Assembly (NCBI GenBank): GCA_910576955.1
Contig: CAJTJB010000005.1
Location: 1-64,000 of the forward strand
DNA length: 64,000 nucleotides
Direction: 5' to 3'
Source: an uncultured Alphaproteobacteria bacterium
GTDB taxonomy: Bacteria; Pseudomonadota; Alphaproteobacteria; RF32; CAG-239
Below are positions 25,601 to 34,225 of this stretch, in pieces (the first letter of the stretch is position 1; each line of letters starts with the position of its first letter). The notes below the pieces were generated by a model. It saw nothing but the letters and a program-made list of their open reading frames with translations, made no database searches and was not told the origin of the DNA. The translations under genes and the position numbers were made by a program.

Positions 25601-26362
25601 ATGATTATCAAAAATATCTTGCTCACCGGTGCCTCTTCGGGCATAGGCGAGGCGCTGGCGCTACATTATGCCAAACAACCCGAAACGGAAAACCTTTTTA
25701 TCTGCGGTCGTAACGAAAAACGCTTAAATGCGGTTAAAAAAGCATGTGAAAAAGCCGGCAGTGCCAAAATTCACGCCAAAATTCTTGATGTGTCAGACCG
25801 TACCGCAGTTGAGCAATGGATAAACGACGCCGAAAAAACAGCGTATTTAAATCTTGTTTTTGCTAACGCTGGCGTTGCCACGCTTGAGGAAACGCCTGAA
25901 AACATTTTCAACACTTTCAGCATAAACGTAATGGGTGTAATAAACACTGTCACCCCTGCTGTTGAGATTTATAAAAAGCGCTCGGATAAAGACAAAATCA
26001 TCGCCATCACGGCATCAATCGCCGGCTATCACGGGCTGCCCGCCTGCCCGTCATACAGCGCCTCAAAAGCCTGCGTTAAGGCATATGGAGAGTCGTTGCG
26101 CATAAATCTGTTGCCTTATAACATACAGGTAAACACCATCTGCCCCGGATTCGTCCGCTCCCGCATCACCGACAAAAACACCTGCCCGATGCCATTTTTT
26201 ATGGAAGCCGCCCCCACCGCAACACTAATTGCCGAAAGAATCAAGCAAAATGTCGGCTTGATAGCATTCCCTTGGCCGATGCGTTTTGTCACATGGCTGG
26301 GCAGCATTTTGCCCAACTGCGTGAGCGATTTTATTTACAAGCGCCTCCCCTACAAAGTCTAG
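25601..26362 (+). CDS. Short-chain dehydrogenase/reductase
   Basis: Classical SDR: cofactor motif TGASSGIG (residues 9-16), NAG (about 90), catalytic Ser in ITASIAGYHG and the YSASK Tyr/Lys pair around 156-160, and PGFVRSRI after it. The arginine in CGRNEKRL after beta2 suggests NADP(H) preference. A hydrophobic C-terminal segment may touch the membrane. Substrate unknown. AAGGAT lies upstream of the ATG. It sits between gmk and rpsA, a place where cmk is often found. Confidence 0.85.
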   Translation: MIIKNILLTGASSGIGEALALHYAKQPETENLFICGRNEKRLNAVKKACEKAGSAKIHAKILDVSDRTAVEQWINDAEKTAYLNLVFANAGVATLEETPENIFNTFSINVMGVINTVTPAVEIYKKRSDKDKIIAITASIAGYHGLPACPSYSASKACVKAYGESLRINLLPYNIQVNTICPGFVRSRITDKNTCPMPFFMEAAPTATLIAERIKQNVGLIAFPWPMRFVTWLGSILPNCVSDFIYKRLPYKV

Positions 26363-26524
26363 GGCGATTAAAATCCTGTTTCAGAGCACTTTTTTCTTGA
26401 CTTTTAGGCAATTACCCTCTAAATCTCAAACAATTCTTTTTGTGGTGCAGCAAAAGAACCCTTTTTAATATGCACAAGTCCGCCTCTGATTGAGGGTCTG
26501 GCATTTTTTGAAAATATAAAAATA

Positions 26525-28207
26525 ATGGCAAATACTGCAGAAATTAGAATTCCTGAAATGACTGAAAGCTTTGAAGACCTGCTGAACGAACAATTCGGCG
26601 ATAAAGGCATTGTCGGCACAGTTATGAAAGGAACTGTTATCCGTGTAACTGACGACTTCGCAACCGTAGACGTTGGCTTGAAGTCTGAAGGGCGCATTCC
26701 GTTGCGCGAATTCGGTAAAAATGACGAATTGAAAGTCGGCGATGTTGTAGAAGTTTTGGTTGATAGATACGAAGACAGAGACGGCAACATCGTATTATCT
26801 CGTGAAAAAGCTCGCCGTGAAGAAGTATGGCAAGACCTCGAGAAGATGATGAACAACAATGAAAGAGTAAACGGCGTAATCTTCGGACGCGTTAAAGGCG
26901 GCTTTACAGTTGACTTAAACGGCGCTATCGCATTCTTGCCGGGCTCTCAAATTGATATTCGCCCGATTAAAGACATCTCTCCGTTAATGGGCATTTCCCA
27001 GCCGTTCCAGATTTTGAAGATGGATAAGGTTCGCGGAAATATTGTTGTTTCCCGCCGTGTTGTTCTTGAAGAAACCCGTTCTGCTGCTCGTGCAGAATTG
27101 ATTGACACCATCAAAGAAGGCTCTGTTTTGGAAGGTATCGTTAAGAACCTTACTGAATACGGCGCATTCATTGATTTGGGCGGCGTAGACGGCTTATTGC
27201 ACGTTACAGACATTTCTTGGAAGAGAATCAACCACCCTGCTGAAGTTTTGACCTTGGGTCAAACCGTAAAAGTTCAGGTTATCAAATTCAACGAAGATAC
27301 ACAGCGCATCAGCCTGGGTATGAAACAGCTTGAAAATGACCCGTGGCAGGAAGTTGCCGACAAATACAAAATCGGCGAAGTATACAAAGGTAAAGTTACC
27401 AACATCACCGATTACGGCGCATTTATCGAACTCGAAGACGGCATTGAAGGTCTTGTTCACGTTTCTGAAATGAGCTGGACACGCAAAAACGTACATCCGG
27501 GCAAAATCGTTTCCACTTCTCAAGAAGTAGACGTTAAAGTTCTGGAAGTTGATGCAGACAAACGCCGTATCAGCCTCGGCATCAAACAGTGCACACCAAA
27601 TCCGTGGGCTGCTTATGTTGAAGAACACCCGATGGGCTCTATCATCGAAGGCAAAATCAAAAACATCACCGAATTCGGTTTGTTCATTGGCTTGTCTGAT
27701 GAAATCGACGGTATGATTCACTTGTCTGATATTTCTTGGGAAAAATCTGGCGAAGAAGCCGTTAAAGACTACACCAAAGGTCAGACAATCGAAGCTAAAA
27801 TCATTGATGTTGATGTTGAAAAAGAGCGCATCAGCTTGGGCATCAAACAGATGTCTGAAAACAACATCGCCATGACATTGGAAACATTGAAAAAAGGCGA
27901 CATTGTTAAAGCTGTTGTTACCGGCGCAGATGAAAAGGGCGTTTCGGTAAACGTTCAGGGCATTGCTGCCACCATCAAAAAGGCAGACTTGTCTAAAGAA
28001 AACAACGACCCGATGAGCTACAAAGAGGGTGACATTTTGGAAGCAAAATTAACCTCCGTAGACCGCAAAAACGCTAAACTCGGCGTTTCTGTAAAAGCTT
28101 ACGAAATCGAAGAAGAAAAGAAAGCCTTGGAAGAATATTCCAATACGCAATCTTCCGGTTCTTCTTTGGGCGAGGCTTTGGGTGCTGCTTTGAAGAACAA
28201 AGAATAA
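26525..28207 (+). CDS. rpsA: 30S ribosomal protein S1
   Basis: S1 helps the ribosome capture structured mRNA. Six S1 repeats can be followed through the 560 residues, the central ones marked by GIVKNLTEYGAFIDLGGVDG, GKVTNITDYGAFIELEDGIEG and GKIKNITEFGLFIGLSDEIDG, each followed by (H)(V/L)(T/S)(D/E)(I/M)SW. The start has no strong Shine-Dalgarno sequence, which is common for rpsA. A 160-nt leader and a possible promoter (TTGACT at 26397) precede it, and a strong terminator follows. Confidence 0.97.
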   Translation: MANTAEIRIPEMTESFEDLLNEQFGDKGIVGTVMKGTVIRVTDDFATVDVGLKSEGRIPLREFGKNDELKVGDVVEVLVDRYEDRDGNIVLSREKARREEVWQDLEKMMNNNERVNGVIFGRVKGGFTVDLNGAIAFLPGSQIDIRPIKDISPLMGISQPFQILKMDKVRGNIVVSRRVVLEETRSAARAELIDTIKEGSVLEGIVKNLTEYGAFIDLGGVDGLLHVTDISWKRINHPAEVLTLGQTVKVQVIKFNEDTQRISLGMKQLENDPWQEVADKYKIGEVYKGKVTNITDYGAFIELEDGIEGLVHVSEMSWTRKNVHPGKIVSTSQEVDVKVLEVDADKRRISLGIKQCTPNPWAAYVEEHPMGSIIEGKIKNITEFGLFIGLSDEIDGMIHLSDISWEKSGEEAVKDYTKGQTIEAKIIDVDVEKERISLGIKQMSENNIAMTLETLKKGDIVKAVVTGADEKGVSVNVQGIAATIKKADLSKENNDPMSYKEGDILEAKLTSVDRKNAKLGVSVKAYEIEEEKKALEEYSNTQSSGSSLGEALGAALKNKE

Positions 28208-28225
28208 TTTTATTCTTATAATCCA

Positions 28226-28260
28226 AAACTCCCTAAACAACAGTTTAGGGAGTTTTCTTT
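28226..28260 (+). terminator. Rho-independent terminator after rpsA
   Basis: The stem AAAACTCCCTAAAC / GTTTAGGGAGTTTT has a short loop and is followed by TTCTTTT. Confidence 0.88.
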
Positions 28261-28262
28261 TA

Positions 28263-28281
28263 TTTAAACACTGTATTTAAA
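28263..28281. repeat. Palindromic 19-mer TTTAAACACTGTATTTAAA
   Basis: The TTTAAA arms flank CACTGTA. The identical 19-mer occurs at 63792-63810 inside mnmE, a one-mismatch copy is at 18620-18638, and its last 16 bases recur at 7876-7891. Here it lies just after the rpsA terminator at the end of the small exported-protein gene. Confidence 0.6.
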
Positions 28282-28282
28282 A

Positions 28283-28606
28283 CTATTCGCCGGATTCGGT
28301 TTCCTGAATCAGCATATCTTCTTCCACCAACACGGGCTGGCTAACAGACGAATCAACCGGAGCAACTTCCACCCCCGGATTATCCGGCAAAGGCTGCATA
28401 TCGTTATTATTTCCTGCCGGAATGGCAACAGCTGATGCGGTATACGTTTCCATAATCAAAACACCGTTATTTTCAGCATTTTGCGCTGCATTTTTCATTG
28501 CTGCATTTGCCGCATTGCTAACCGGAATATCGCCACCGGCAATTGCCTGCCCGATCATCAGCGCCAACGCCGCCACGGAAAGGCATCCCATAAAAAATTT
28601 ATTCAT
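28283..28606 (-). CDS. Small exported protein of unknown function
   Basis: The 107-aa product has a signal peptide (MNKFFMGCLSVAALALMIGQAIA), an Ala/Asn-rich segment, then a Pro/Val/Glu-rich acidic tail ending in ETESGE. No family is recognised. The ATG at 28606 has GGAGG five nucleotides upstream, so it is chosen over an ATG four codons earlier that overlaps this site. Probably periplasmic. Confidence 0.6.
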   Translation of the reverse strand: MNKFFMGCLSVAALALMIGQAIAGGDIPVSNAANAAMKNAAQNAENNGVLIMETYTASAVAIPAGNNNDMQPLPDNPGVEVAPVDSSVSQPVLVEEDMLIQETESGE

Positions 28607-28688
28607 AACATCCTCCAAAATTAAAATGATACGCCTAACATATAATTAGCCATCTAAACATTTCAACTGCCCCTTTTTTAAAAAACCA

Positions 28689-28717
28689 AAAGGGAACAAG
28701 CTTACGCTTGCTCCCTT
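28689..28717 (-). terminator. Terminator of outer-membrane protein gene 1
   Basis: On the minus strand an approximately 12-bp stem with one mismatch (AAGGGAGCAAGC / GCTTGTTCCCTT) is followed by a T-rich stretch. Confidence 0.7.
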
Positions 28718-28741
28718 TATAGTGTTAGTCAGTTCCAATTT

Positions 28742-29755
28742 CTAGAAAGAAGCGGAAACGCCGACTTTGGCGTGACCAGACAATTTAGTCAGGTTCTGCT
28801 CCTGCTCCTCACCGTGGTTAACGGAAACAGAGCTGCCGACACCAAGTTCAGCAAACAGGTTGATATTTTTCCATATAACCTTACTGAAACGAACATCGGC
28901 ATTCCAGATAAATCCATTATTTTTGGAGCTTATCTGGGCATCATCCCTGTCCGTTTTCTGCGACTGATACCCAGCACCGATCATCGGAGCAATGTACCAG
29001 TTACGATCTGCAGACTGGAAGACTTTCCATCCCATACGAGCACCCAAAGAAAGCTCGGTGTAACGACCAGTGGCCTCGGCTGTGCCGGTGTGCTCTTTAG
29101 AACTCATCTCTCCCCACAAACCGAGGATAAGACGATTTCTTTCGAGCTCTGCGTTAACTCCTACAAGAGGAGTAACGTCACCGCCTTGTGTCCATTTTGC
29201 TCCTCCATATAAACCTACAGTCCACCAATTCAGCTTTTTACCAGCTGCATCGGTGAGCGTGGGCTCATAATAACGGTCAGGGTTGGCTGTCACATCAGCA
29301 AGTTGAGCATCGCTCAAATTACTGATATAACCATCCTGCCCGTGAGAAACCTCTACCTCATCGCTCTCGGGAGCAACGGCAACCACCTGGGGAGCTACGG
29401 TCTGTCCTTTAACAACAGAAACGTTGTCAAAGGGTATCTCTTTCTTGGAAAGAGATGCCACCATAGCCTCGGTCACGCCCTCTCCAGAAAGGAGAGTTTG
29501 AAACGCAACCTCTGCTCCCTTAAGGTAAGCCTTGCGGGTTACCTTAACGGCAGATACGCTACCGGTTGTCCTATTGCGGACGTTAATGCTGGATACACCG
29601 ACGAGCGTATCAGCAGGGTTTTTCACTAGGATTTCAGCACACGCCTTCGCGTCAAGTGTGCTTAATCCGTTTACTACCTCCTGTGCGTTGGCGCTACCAG
29701 CGGCAAACGCAACCATCATGGCGATGATGGATTTGAAAAAGCTTGTTGCTTTCAT
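28742..29755 (-). CDS. Outer-membrane beta-barrel protein, paralog 1 (variable C-terminus)
   Basis: The 337-aa protein has a signal peptide (MKATSFFKSIIAMMVAFAAGSANA) and an N-terminal domain of about 93 residues identical to paralog 2. After a short linker it has a C-terminal region of alternating strands ending in GHAKVGVSASF, with terminal Phe typical of outer-membrane barrels. The barrel part (from about residue 175, WWTVGLYGGAKW) is not alignable with paralog 2. No family name is recognised for the N-terminal domain (LSTLDAKACAEILVKNPAD). The start lacks a Shine-Dalgarno sequence, having instead an A-rich stretch before the ATG. Has its own promoter and terminator. Confidence 0.72.
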   Translation of the reverse strand: MKATSFFKSIIAMMVAFAAGSANAQEVVNGLSTLDAKACAEILVKNPADTLVGVSSINVRNRTTGSVSAVKVTRKAYLKGAEVAFQTLLSGEGVTEAMVASLSKKEIPFDNVSVVKGQTVAPQVVAVAPESDEVEVSHGQDGYISNLSDAQLADVTANPDRYYEPTLTDAAGKKLNWWTVGLYGGAKWTQGGDVTPLVGVNAELERNRLILGLWGEMSSKEHTGTAEATGRYTELSLGARMGWKVFQSADRNWYIAPMIGAGYQSQKTDRDDAQISSKNNGFIWNADVRFSKVIWKNINLFAELGVGSSVSVNHGEEQEQNLTKLSGHAKVGVSASF

Positions 29756-30063
29756 AAGTCTGATTTTTTTATTTTATTTTTTATTTATTTTCAAAGAAAT
29801 CTAACCAACGCGGAAACATCAGTCAGAACAAAAAACAAAATAAACATCTCAAACTATCCCAGAATTAAATAAACATAGTCAAAACCCCTTGGGAACTAAC
29901 TTTGATAATAACTCTAAAATAATTTGAAATGCCTAATAATGTTTTTACTACAAACACTATAACATATTTATTTCTTATTTTCAATACTTTTTTCGATATT
30001 TCTGTCAATTTGGACTCGGCTAACCTCGCTTTTTTTAAACAAATAGACTTTAAATAACGCAAA
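29406..30063 (-). repeat. 658-bp direct repeat, copy 1 (promoter + leader + 5' coding)
   Basis: This block equals 30833-31490 at an offset of 1427 bp; I found a single mismatch (29417 A versus 30844 T). It contains the upstream region, the promoter, the approximately 195-nt leader and the first about 117 codons of paralog 1. Weaker similarity extends left to about 29355. Confidence 0.92.
29956..29984 (-). promoter_or_regulatory. Promoter of outer-membrane protein gene 1
   Basis: On the minus strand, TTGAAA (29979-29984) and TATAGT (29956-29961) are separated by 17 nt, a near-consensus sigma70 pair. It implies a leader of about 195 nt, in which a short open frame (29791-29847, 18 codons) precedes the gene. 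Confidence 0.6.
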
Positions 30064-30096
30064 GGGAGCTGAACACAATGTGTTCAACTCCCTTTA
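30061..30096 (-). terminator. Terminator of outer-membrane protein gene 2
   Basis: The long stem AAAGGGAG-TGAACAC / GTGTTCA-CTCCCTTT has one bulge mismatch and a 3-nt loop. It begins right at the end of repeat copy 1, so gene 2's terminator and the upstream end of gene 1's repeat are contiguous. Confidence 0.65.
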
Positions 30097-30105
30097 TCCG
30101 ATTCG

Positions 30106-31182
30106 TTAGTTCCCATATTGGGAAAGATTGGTCTTACCGAACAATGTAATGGGCAAGCTAACGCCAAACTCTAACCCCACATTGTGAGCGTTTGACATAT
30201 TGTGACGGGTTGCGCCACGAAAATTAGCTTTTGCCCATACCTGATAAGCAACACTACCCTGATGGGGACGGAATTCAAAAGTGACTTTTGCCACTCCTGA
30301 AAAGTAGTTACCCCAGCTTGACATTTCACCAACAACTTCATCCTTATCGTTGATAAGGGGAGTTGTTTTGGTCTTCTGCCAAGTGTAGCGCACGCCACCA
30401 CCTACCCATATACGATAGGTGTCCCATGCTCCAAAAGACAACAGCTTATAATAAGCCATTGCCTCTGTGGCAACCGTATTGTAACGGTCACCGTCGGCAT
30501 AGGTTGTCTGCCCCCACTGTCCTCCAACGCTAACGGCAAATTTCTTGCCGTTATATTGGAGTTCGGCTCCGGCAACGACACCAGCCTTACCATCCTGCAG
30601 CGAAACGCCGGCAAGAGGAGCCACACGCAGACCATTCTTATCTTTGGTCGACGTGGGAACGCTGATGGTGTCACCAGTTGAAGTTGTTACCTCCAACCAA
30701 CGTGTGTCCTGCGGACCACGGTCTTTGGTGACAACTTCGAGAGCAGCATTAGCCTCAAGCGCTGCGCGCTTTAAACTTGCCACCTCATCACTCTCGAGAG
30801 CAACGGCAACCACCTCGGTAGCAGCAGCTACACCTTTAACAACTGAAACGTTGTCAAAGGGTATCTCTTTCTTGGAAAGAGATGCCACCATAGCCTCGGT
30901 CACGCCCTCTCCAGAAAGGAGAGTTTGAAACGCAACCTCTGCTCCCTTAAGGTAAGCCTTGCGGGTTACCTTAACGGCAGATACGCTACCGGTTGTCCTA
31001 TTGCGGACGTTAATGCTGGATACACCGACGAGCGTATCAGCAGGGTTTTTCACTAGGATTTCAGCACACGCCTTCGCGTCAAGTGTGCTTAATCCGTTTA
31101 CTACCTCCTGTGCGTTGGCGCTACCAGCGGCAAACGCAACCATCATGGCGATGATGGATTTGAAAAAGCTTGTTGCTTTCAT
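30106..31182 (-). CDS. Outer-membrane beta-barrel protein, paralog 2 (variable C-terminus)
   Basis: The 358-aa protein has the same signal peptide and N-terminal domain as paralog 1 (residues 1-117 identical). The linker is different and partly helical (SLKRAALEANAALEVVTKD), followed by a different beta-rich C-terminal region (GVSLQDGKAGVVAGAELQYN ... NVGLEFGVSLPITLF). Unlike paralog 1 it ends in LSQYGN rather than an aromatic residue. The barrel assignment is by alternating hydrophobic pattern only. Divergent from valS. Confidence 0.7.
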   Translation of the reverse strand: MKATSFFKSIIAMMVAFAAGSANAQEVVNGLSTLDAKACAEILVKNPADTLVGVSSINVRNRTTGSVSAVKVTRKAYLKGAEVAFQTLLSGEGVTEAMVASLSKKEIPFDNVSVVKGVAAATEVVAVALESDEVASLKRAALEANAALEVVTKDRGPQDTRWLEVTTSTGDTISVPTSTKDKNGLRVAPLAGVSLQDGKAGVVAGAELQYNGKKFAVSVGGQWGQTTYADGDRYNTVATEAMAYYKLLSFGAWDTYRIWVGGGVRYTWQKTKTTPLINDKDEVVGEMSSWGNYFSGVAKVTFEFRPHQGSVAYQVWAKANFRGATRHNMSNAHNVGLEFGVSLPITLFGKTNLSQYGN

Positions 31183-31490
31183 AAGTCTGATTTTTTTATT
31201 TTATTTTTTATTTATTTTCAAAGAAATCTAACCAACGCGGAAACATCAGTCAGAACAAAAAACAAAATAAACATCTCAAACTATCCCAGAATTAAATAAA
31301 CATAGTCAAAACCCCTTGGGAACTAACTTTGATAATAACTCTAAAATAATTTGAAATGCCTAATAATGTTTTTACTACAAACACTATAACATATTTATTT
31401 CTTATTTTCAATACTTTTTTCGATATTTCTGTCAATTTGGACTCGGCTAACCTCGCTTTTTTTAAACAAATAGACTTTAAATAACGCAAA
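30833..31490 (-). repeat. 658-bp direct repeat, copy 2 (promoter + leader + 5' coding)
   Basis: This is the counterpart of 29406-30063. It ends at 31490, where the sequence changes to the valS upstream region. The near-complete identity, including the non-coding leader, indicates a recent duplication or ongoing gene conversion. Confidence 0.92.
31383..31411 (-). promoter_or_regulatory. Promoter of outer-membrane protein gene 2
   Basis: The same TTGAAA-17-TATAGT pair as in copy 1 (-35 at 31406-31411, -10 at 31383-31388). Confidence 0.6.
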
Positions 31491-31576
31491 ATCACCTCAA
31501 TATCATTCCTCTTTACATTTAAAACAGTATTTGCTAAAATCCCCAAAGTTTGATTTTTTATTGGAGTGAACGTAAT

Positions 31577-34180
31577 ATGTCTTATAAACAAGAACAAGGT
31601 TTAGACAAGCAGTTTAATGCTGAAGAAATTGAAAAACGCTGCGATGCATATTGGGGCGCAAACGAAATCTATAAATATGACGCCAAACAAAGCCGTGACA
31701 ATAGCTTTATGATTGATACCCCGCCGCCCACCGTTTCCGGTTCTTTGCATATCGGGCATATTTTCAGCTACACCCAAACCGACATCATCGCCCGCTACCA
31801 GAGAATGCAGGGCAAAGCGGTGTTTTACCCCATCGGCTGGGATGATAACGGTTTGCCGACCGAGCGCCGTGTTCAAAACTACTATAACATCACCTGCAAC
31901 CCCAAAGTTGCTTATGACCCGAATTTCAAACCGGTTCATATCGAAAACAGCAAAGACGAACGCAAAGAAATCTCGCGTAAAAACTTTATTGAGGCTTGCG
32001 AAACCCTAACCGCCGAAGACGAAAAGATTTTTGAAAACGTTTTCCGCCGTATCGGACACTCTTATGACTGGAATTTGACTTATTCCACCATCAGCCCCAA
32101 ATCAATCAAACTTTCACAGCAATCTTTCCTCGATTTATATAAAAAAGGCAAACTCCTCGCCGTTGAAGCCCCGATTATGTGGGATGTCACATTCAAATCT
32201 GCCGTTTCCCAAGCCGAAGTGGAAGATAAAGAAATGGAAGGCTTTTTCCACGATATTCGTTTTAGCGTTAAAGACAGCAACGAAACCTTTACTATCGCCA
32301 CCACCCGTCCGGAATTGTTAGCCGCCTGCTTGGCAATTGTGGCTCATCCGGATGACGAACGCTATAAACACCTTTTCGGCAAAACAGCCATTGTGCCGCT
32401 GTTTGATATTCCTGTTCCGATTGTTCCGTCCGAACACGCCGAAAAAGACAAAGGAACCGGCATTATGATGGTTTGCACTTTTGGCGACGCCGCAGACGTT
32501 GCATGGTGGAAAAAATCCGGTATGCCGATTAAACAAATTATCGGAATGGATGGCAAAATTTTAAACATCACCTACGGCGAGGGCGTGTTCACAACCTTAA
32601 ACAAAGAAGAGGCTCAAAAGAACTTTAACCAGATTATCGGCTTGCCCGCACACATTGCCAAGAAAAAAGTTGCGGAAATGCTGAAAGAGCAAGGTTTCTT
32701 AATCGGCGAACCGAAAAAGATTGTTCATCCGGTTAAATTTTACGAAAAAGGCAATTTGCCGCTCGAGTTCGTTTCTTCCCGCCAGTGGTTTATTAACCTG
32801 ATGGATATGAAAGAGGAAATGCTCAAAGCCGGACGCCAAATCGAATGGCTGCCGTCTTATATGCAACACCGCTTTGAAACCTGGACAGAGGGCTTAAACC
32901 AAGACTGGTGCATCAGCCGCCAGCGCTATTTCGGCGTTCCGTTCCCTGTTTGGTACAAAGTGGATGCCAACGGCAATATTGATTACAACAGCATTATCCT
33001 GCCTGATGAAAGCCAATTGCCGATAGACCCGATGGCAGACGTACCTGCAGGCTACACCGAAGCACAACGCAACCAGCCAAACGGTTTTGCCGGCGATACG
33101 GACGTTATGGATACTTGGGCAACATCTTCCCTGACCCCGCAAATTGCCTTGGCACAAGCTGAAGAGGGCTCAAACCTTTCTATGCCGTTTGATATTCGCC
33201 CGCAGGCGCACGACATCATCCGCACATGGGCGTTTTACACCGTTGCCAAAAGCTTAATGCACGAAAACACTATCCCGTGGTATAAAACGCTCATCAGCGG
33301 TTTTATTCTCGACCCGGACCGCAAAAAAATGAGCAAATCCAAAGGAAACGTTGTTACCCCGATGCACCTGATTGAAAACCACTCGGCAGATGCCGTCCGC
33401 TATTGGGCAGCCAAAGCCAAACTGGGCGCCGACACGGCTTTTGAAGAAAAAATGATGCAGCAAGGGCGCAAACTCGTTGTGAAAATCTACAATGCCAGCA
33501 AGTTTGTGTTTATGATTGTCGGCAACTCAACTTCTGCCGATTATACCAAAGACATCACAAACACGCTTGATAAATCTTGGGTTAAAAAACTTGCCGATAC
33601 CGTTAAAGCTGCCAAACAGAGCTTTGAAAACTTTGACTATTCTTTGGCATTAGACGCCATTGAAACCCGTTTCTGGGATTTCTGCGACAACTATGTTGAG
33701 ATTGTTAAAAAGCGTGCTTACTCCGAAGACAACGCCTCCGCAATCGCCACATTAAAGCTTTCACTTGATACCTTTATCAAACTGTTAGCGCCGTTCTGCC
33801 CGTTTATCACCGAAGAGGTTTATCAAGCCCGCCCGTGGAAACAGGCTGCCGATATTTCCGTCCACAAAGAACTTTGGACACCACTAAACGGTTTGGCTGA
33901 TTTTGCGGCAACGGATTCGCTGTTATATGACACAACCTCTGCTGTTTCAACTGAAATCCGCAAGCAAAAAACAATAGAAAACAAATCGCAGAAAAACCCC
34001 GTCTTAAGCTTAACCATCAAAGCAAACGAAAAGACTATCGCTTGCTTAAAAGCTAACGACAGCGATTTGCTAAACGTGGGAAACATTGTTGAAAACGGTA
34101 TTTCTTACGAACCGGCACAAGAACTCTTAATCGAAAATATCAAACTCGATCAAGATTTTGTTCCGGAAAAGAAAAAATAA
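31577..34180 (+). CDS. valS: Valine--tRNA ligase, archaeal-like (type 2)
   Basis: This class I synthetase charges tRNA-Val. The HIGH motif is in SGSLHIGHIFSYTQ, KMSKS in KKMSKSKGN near residue 590, and the sequence GWDDNGLPTERRVQNYY marks the type 2 (archaeal-like) ValRS found in Rickettsia and related bacteria rather than the E. coli type. At 867 aa it is shorter than E. coli ValRS (951). The CP1 editing region (FTIATTRPELLAACLA) is present. ATG 31577 has GGAG 10 nt upstream; a start nine codons earlier is less likely. Confidence 0.95.
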   Translation: MSYKQEQGLDKQFNAEEIEKRCDAYWGANEIYKYDAKQSRDNSFMIDTPPPTVSGSLHIGHIFSYTQTDIIARYQRMQGKAVFYPIGWDDNGLPTERRVQNYYNITCNPKVAYDPNFKPVHIENSKDERKEISRKNFIEACETLTAEDEKIFENVFRRIGHSYDWNLTYSTISPKSIKLSQQSFLDLYKKGKLLAVEAPIMWDVTFKSAVSQAEVEDKEMEGFFHDIRFSVKDSNETFTIATTRPELLAACLAIVAHPDDERYKHLFGKTAIVPLFDIPVPIVPSEHAEKDKGTGIMMVCTFGDAADVAWWKKSGMPIKQIIGMDGKILNITYGEGVFTTLNKEEAQKNFNQIIGLPAHIAKKKVAEMLKEQGFLIGEPKKIVHPVKFYEKGNLPLEFVSSRQWFINLMDMKEEMLKAGRQIEWLPSYMQHRFETWTEGLNQDWCISRQRYFGVPFPVWYKVDANGNIDYNSIILPDESQLPIDPMADVPAGYTEAQRNQPNGFAGDTDVMDTWATSSLTPQIALAQAEEGSNLSMPFDIRPQAHDIIRTWAFYTVAKSLMHENTIPWYKTLISGFILDPDRKKMSKSKGNVVTPMHLIENHSADAVRYWAAKAKLGADTAFEEKMMQQGRKLVVKIYNASKFVFMIVGNSTSADYTKDITNTLDKSWVKKLADTVKAAKQSFENFDYSLALDAIETRFWDFCDNYVEIVKKRAYSEDNASAIATLKLSLDTFIKLLAPFCPFITEEVYQARPWKQAADISVHKELWTPLNGLADFAATDSLLYDTTSAVSTEIRKQKTIENKSQKNPVLSLTIKANEKTIACLKANDSDLLNVGNIVENGISYEPAQELLIENIKLDQDFVPEKKK

Positions 34181-34192
34181 AATATAAAAACG

Positions 34193-34225
34193 AAAAACCC
34201 CGCTCCTCCGGCGGGGTTATATTTT
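34193..34225. terminator. Bidirectional terminator between valS and smr operon
   Basis: The stem AACCCCGC / GCGGGGTT (34196-34218) has A-run on the left and AT-rich sequence on the right, ending both converging transcripts. Confidence 0.8.

Noticed and set aside
28263..28281. The TTTAAA-rich 19-mer as a CtrA binding site
   Set aside because: CtrA sites are TTAA-N7-TTAA; here the two TTAA are 9 nt apart, and two copies lie inside mnmE or after terminators.
29791..29847. 18-codon frame in the outer-membrane gene leader as a real gene
   Set aside because: No ribosome binding site and no known family; kept only as a remark on the leader.
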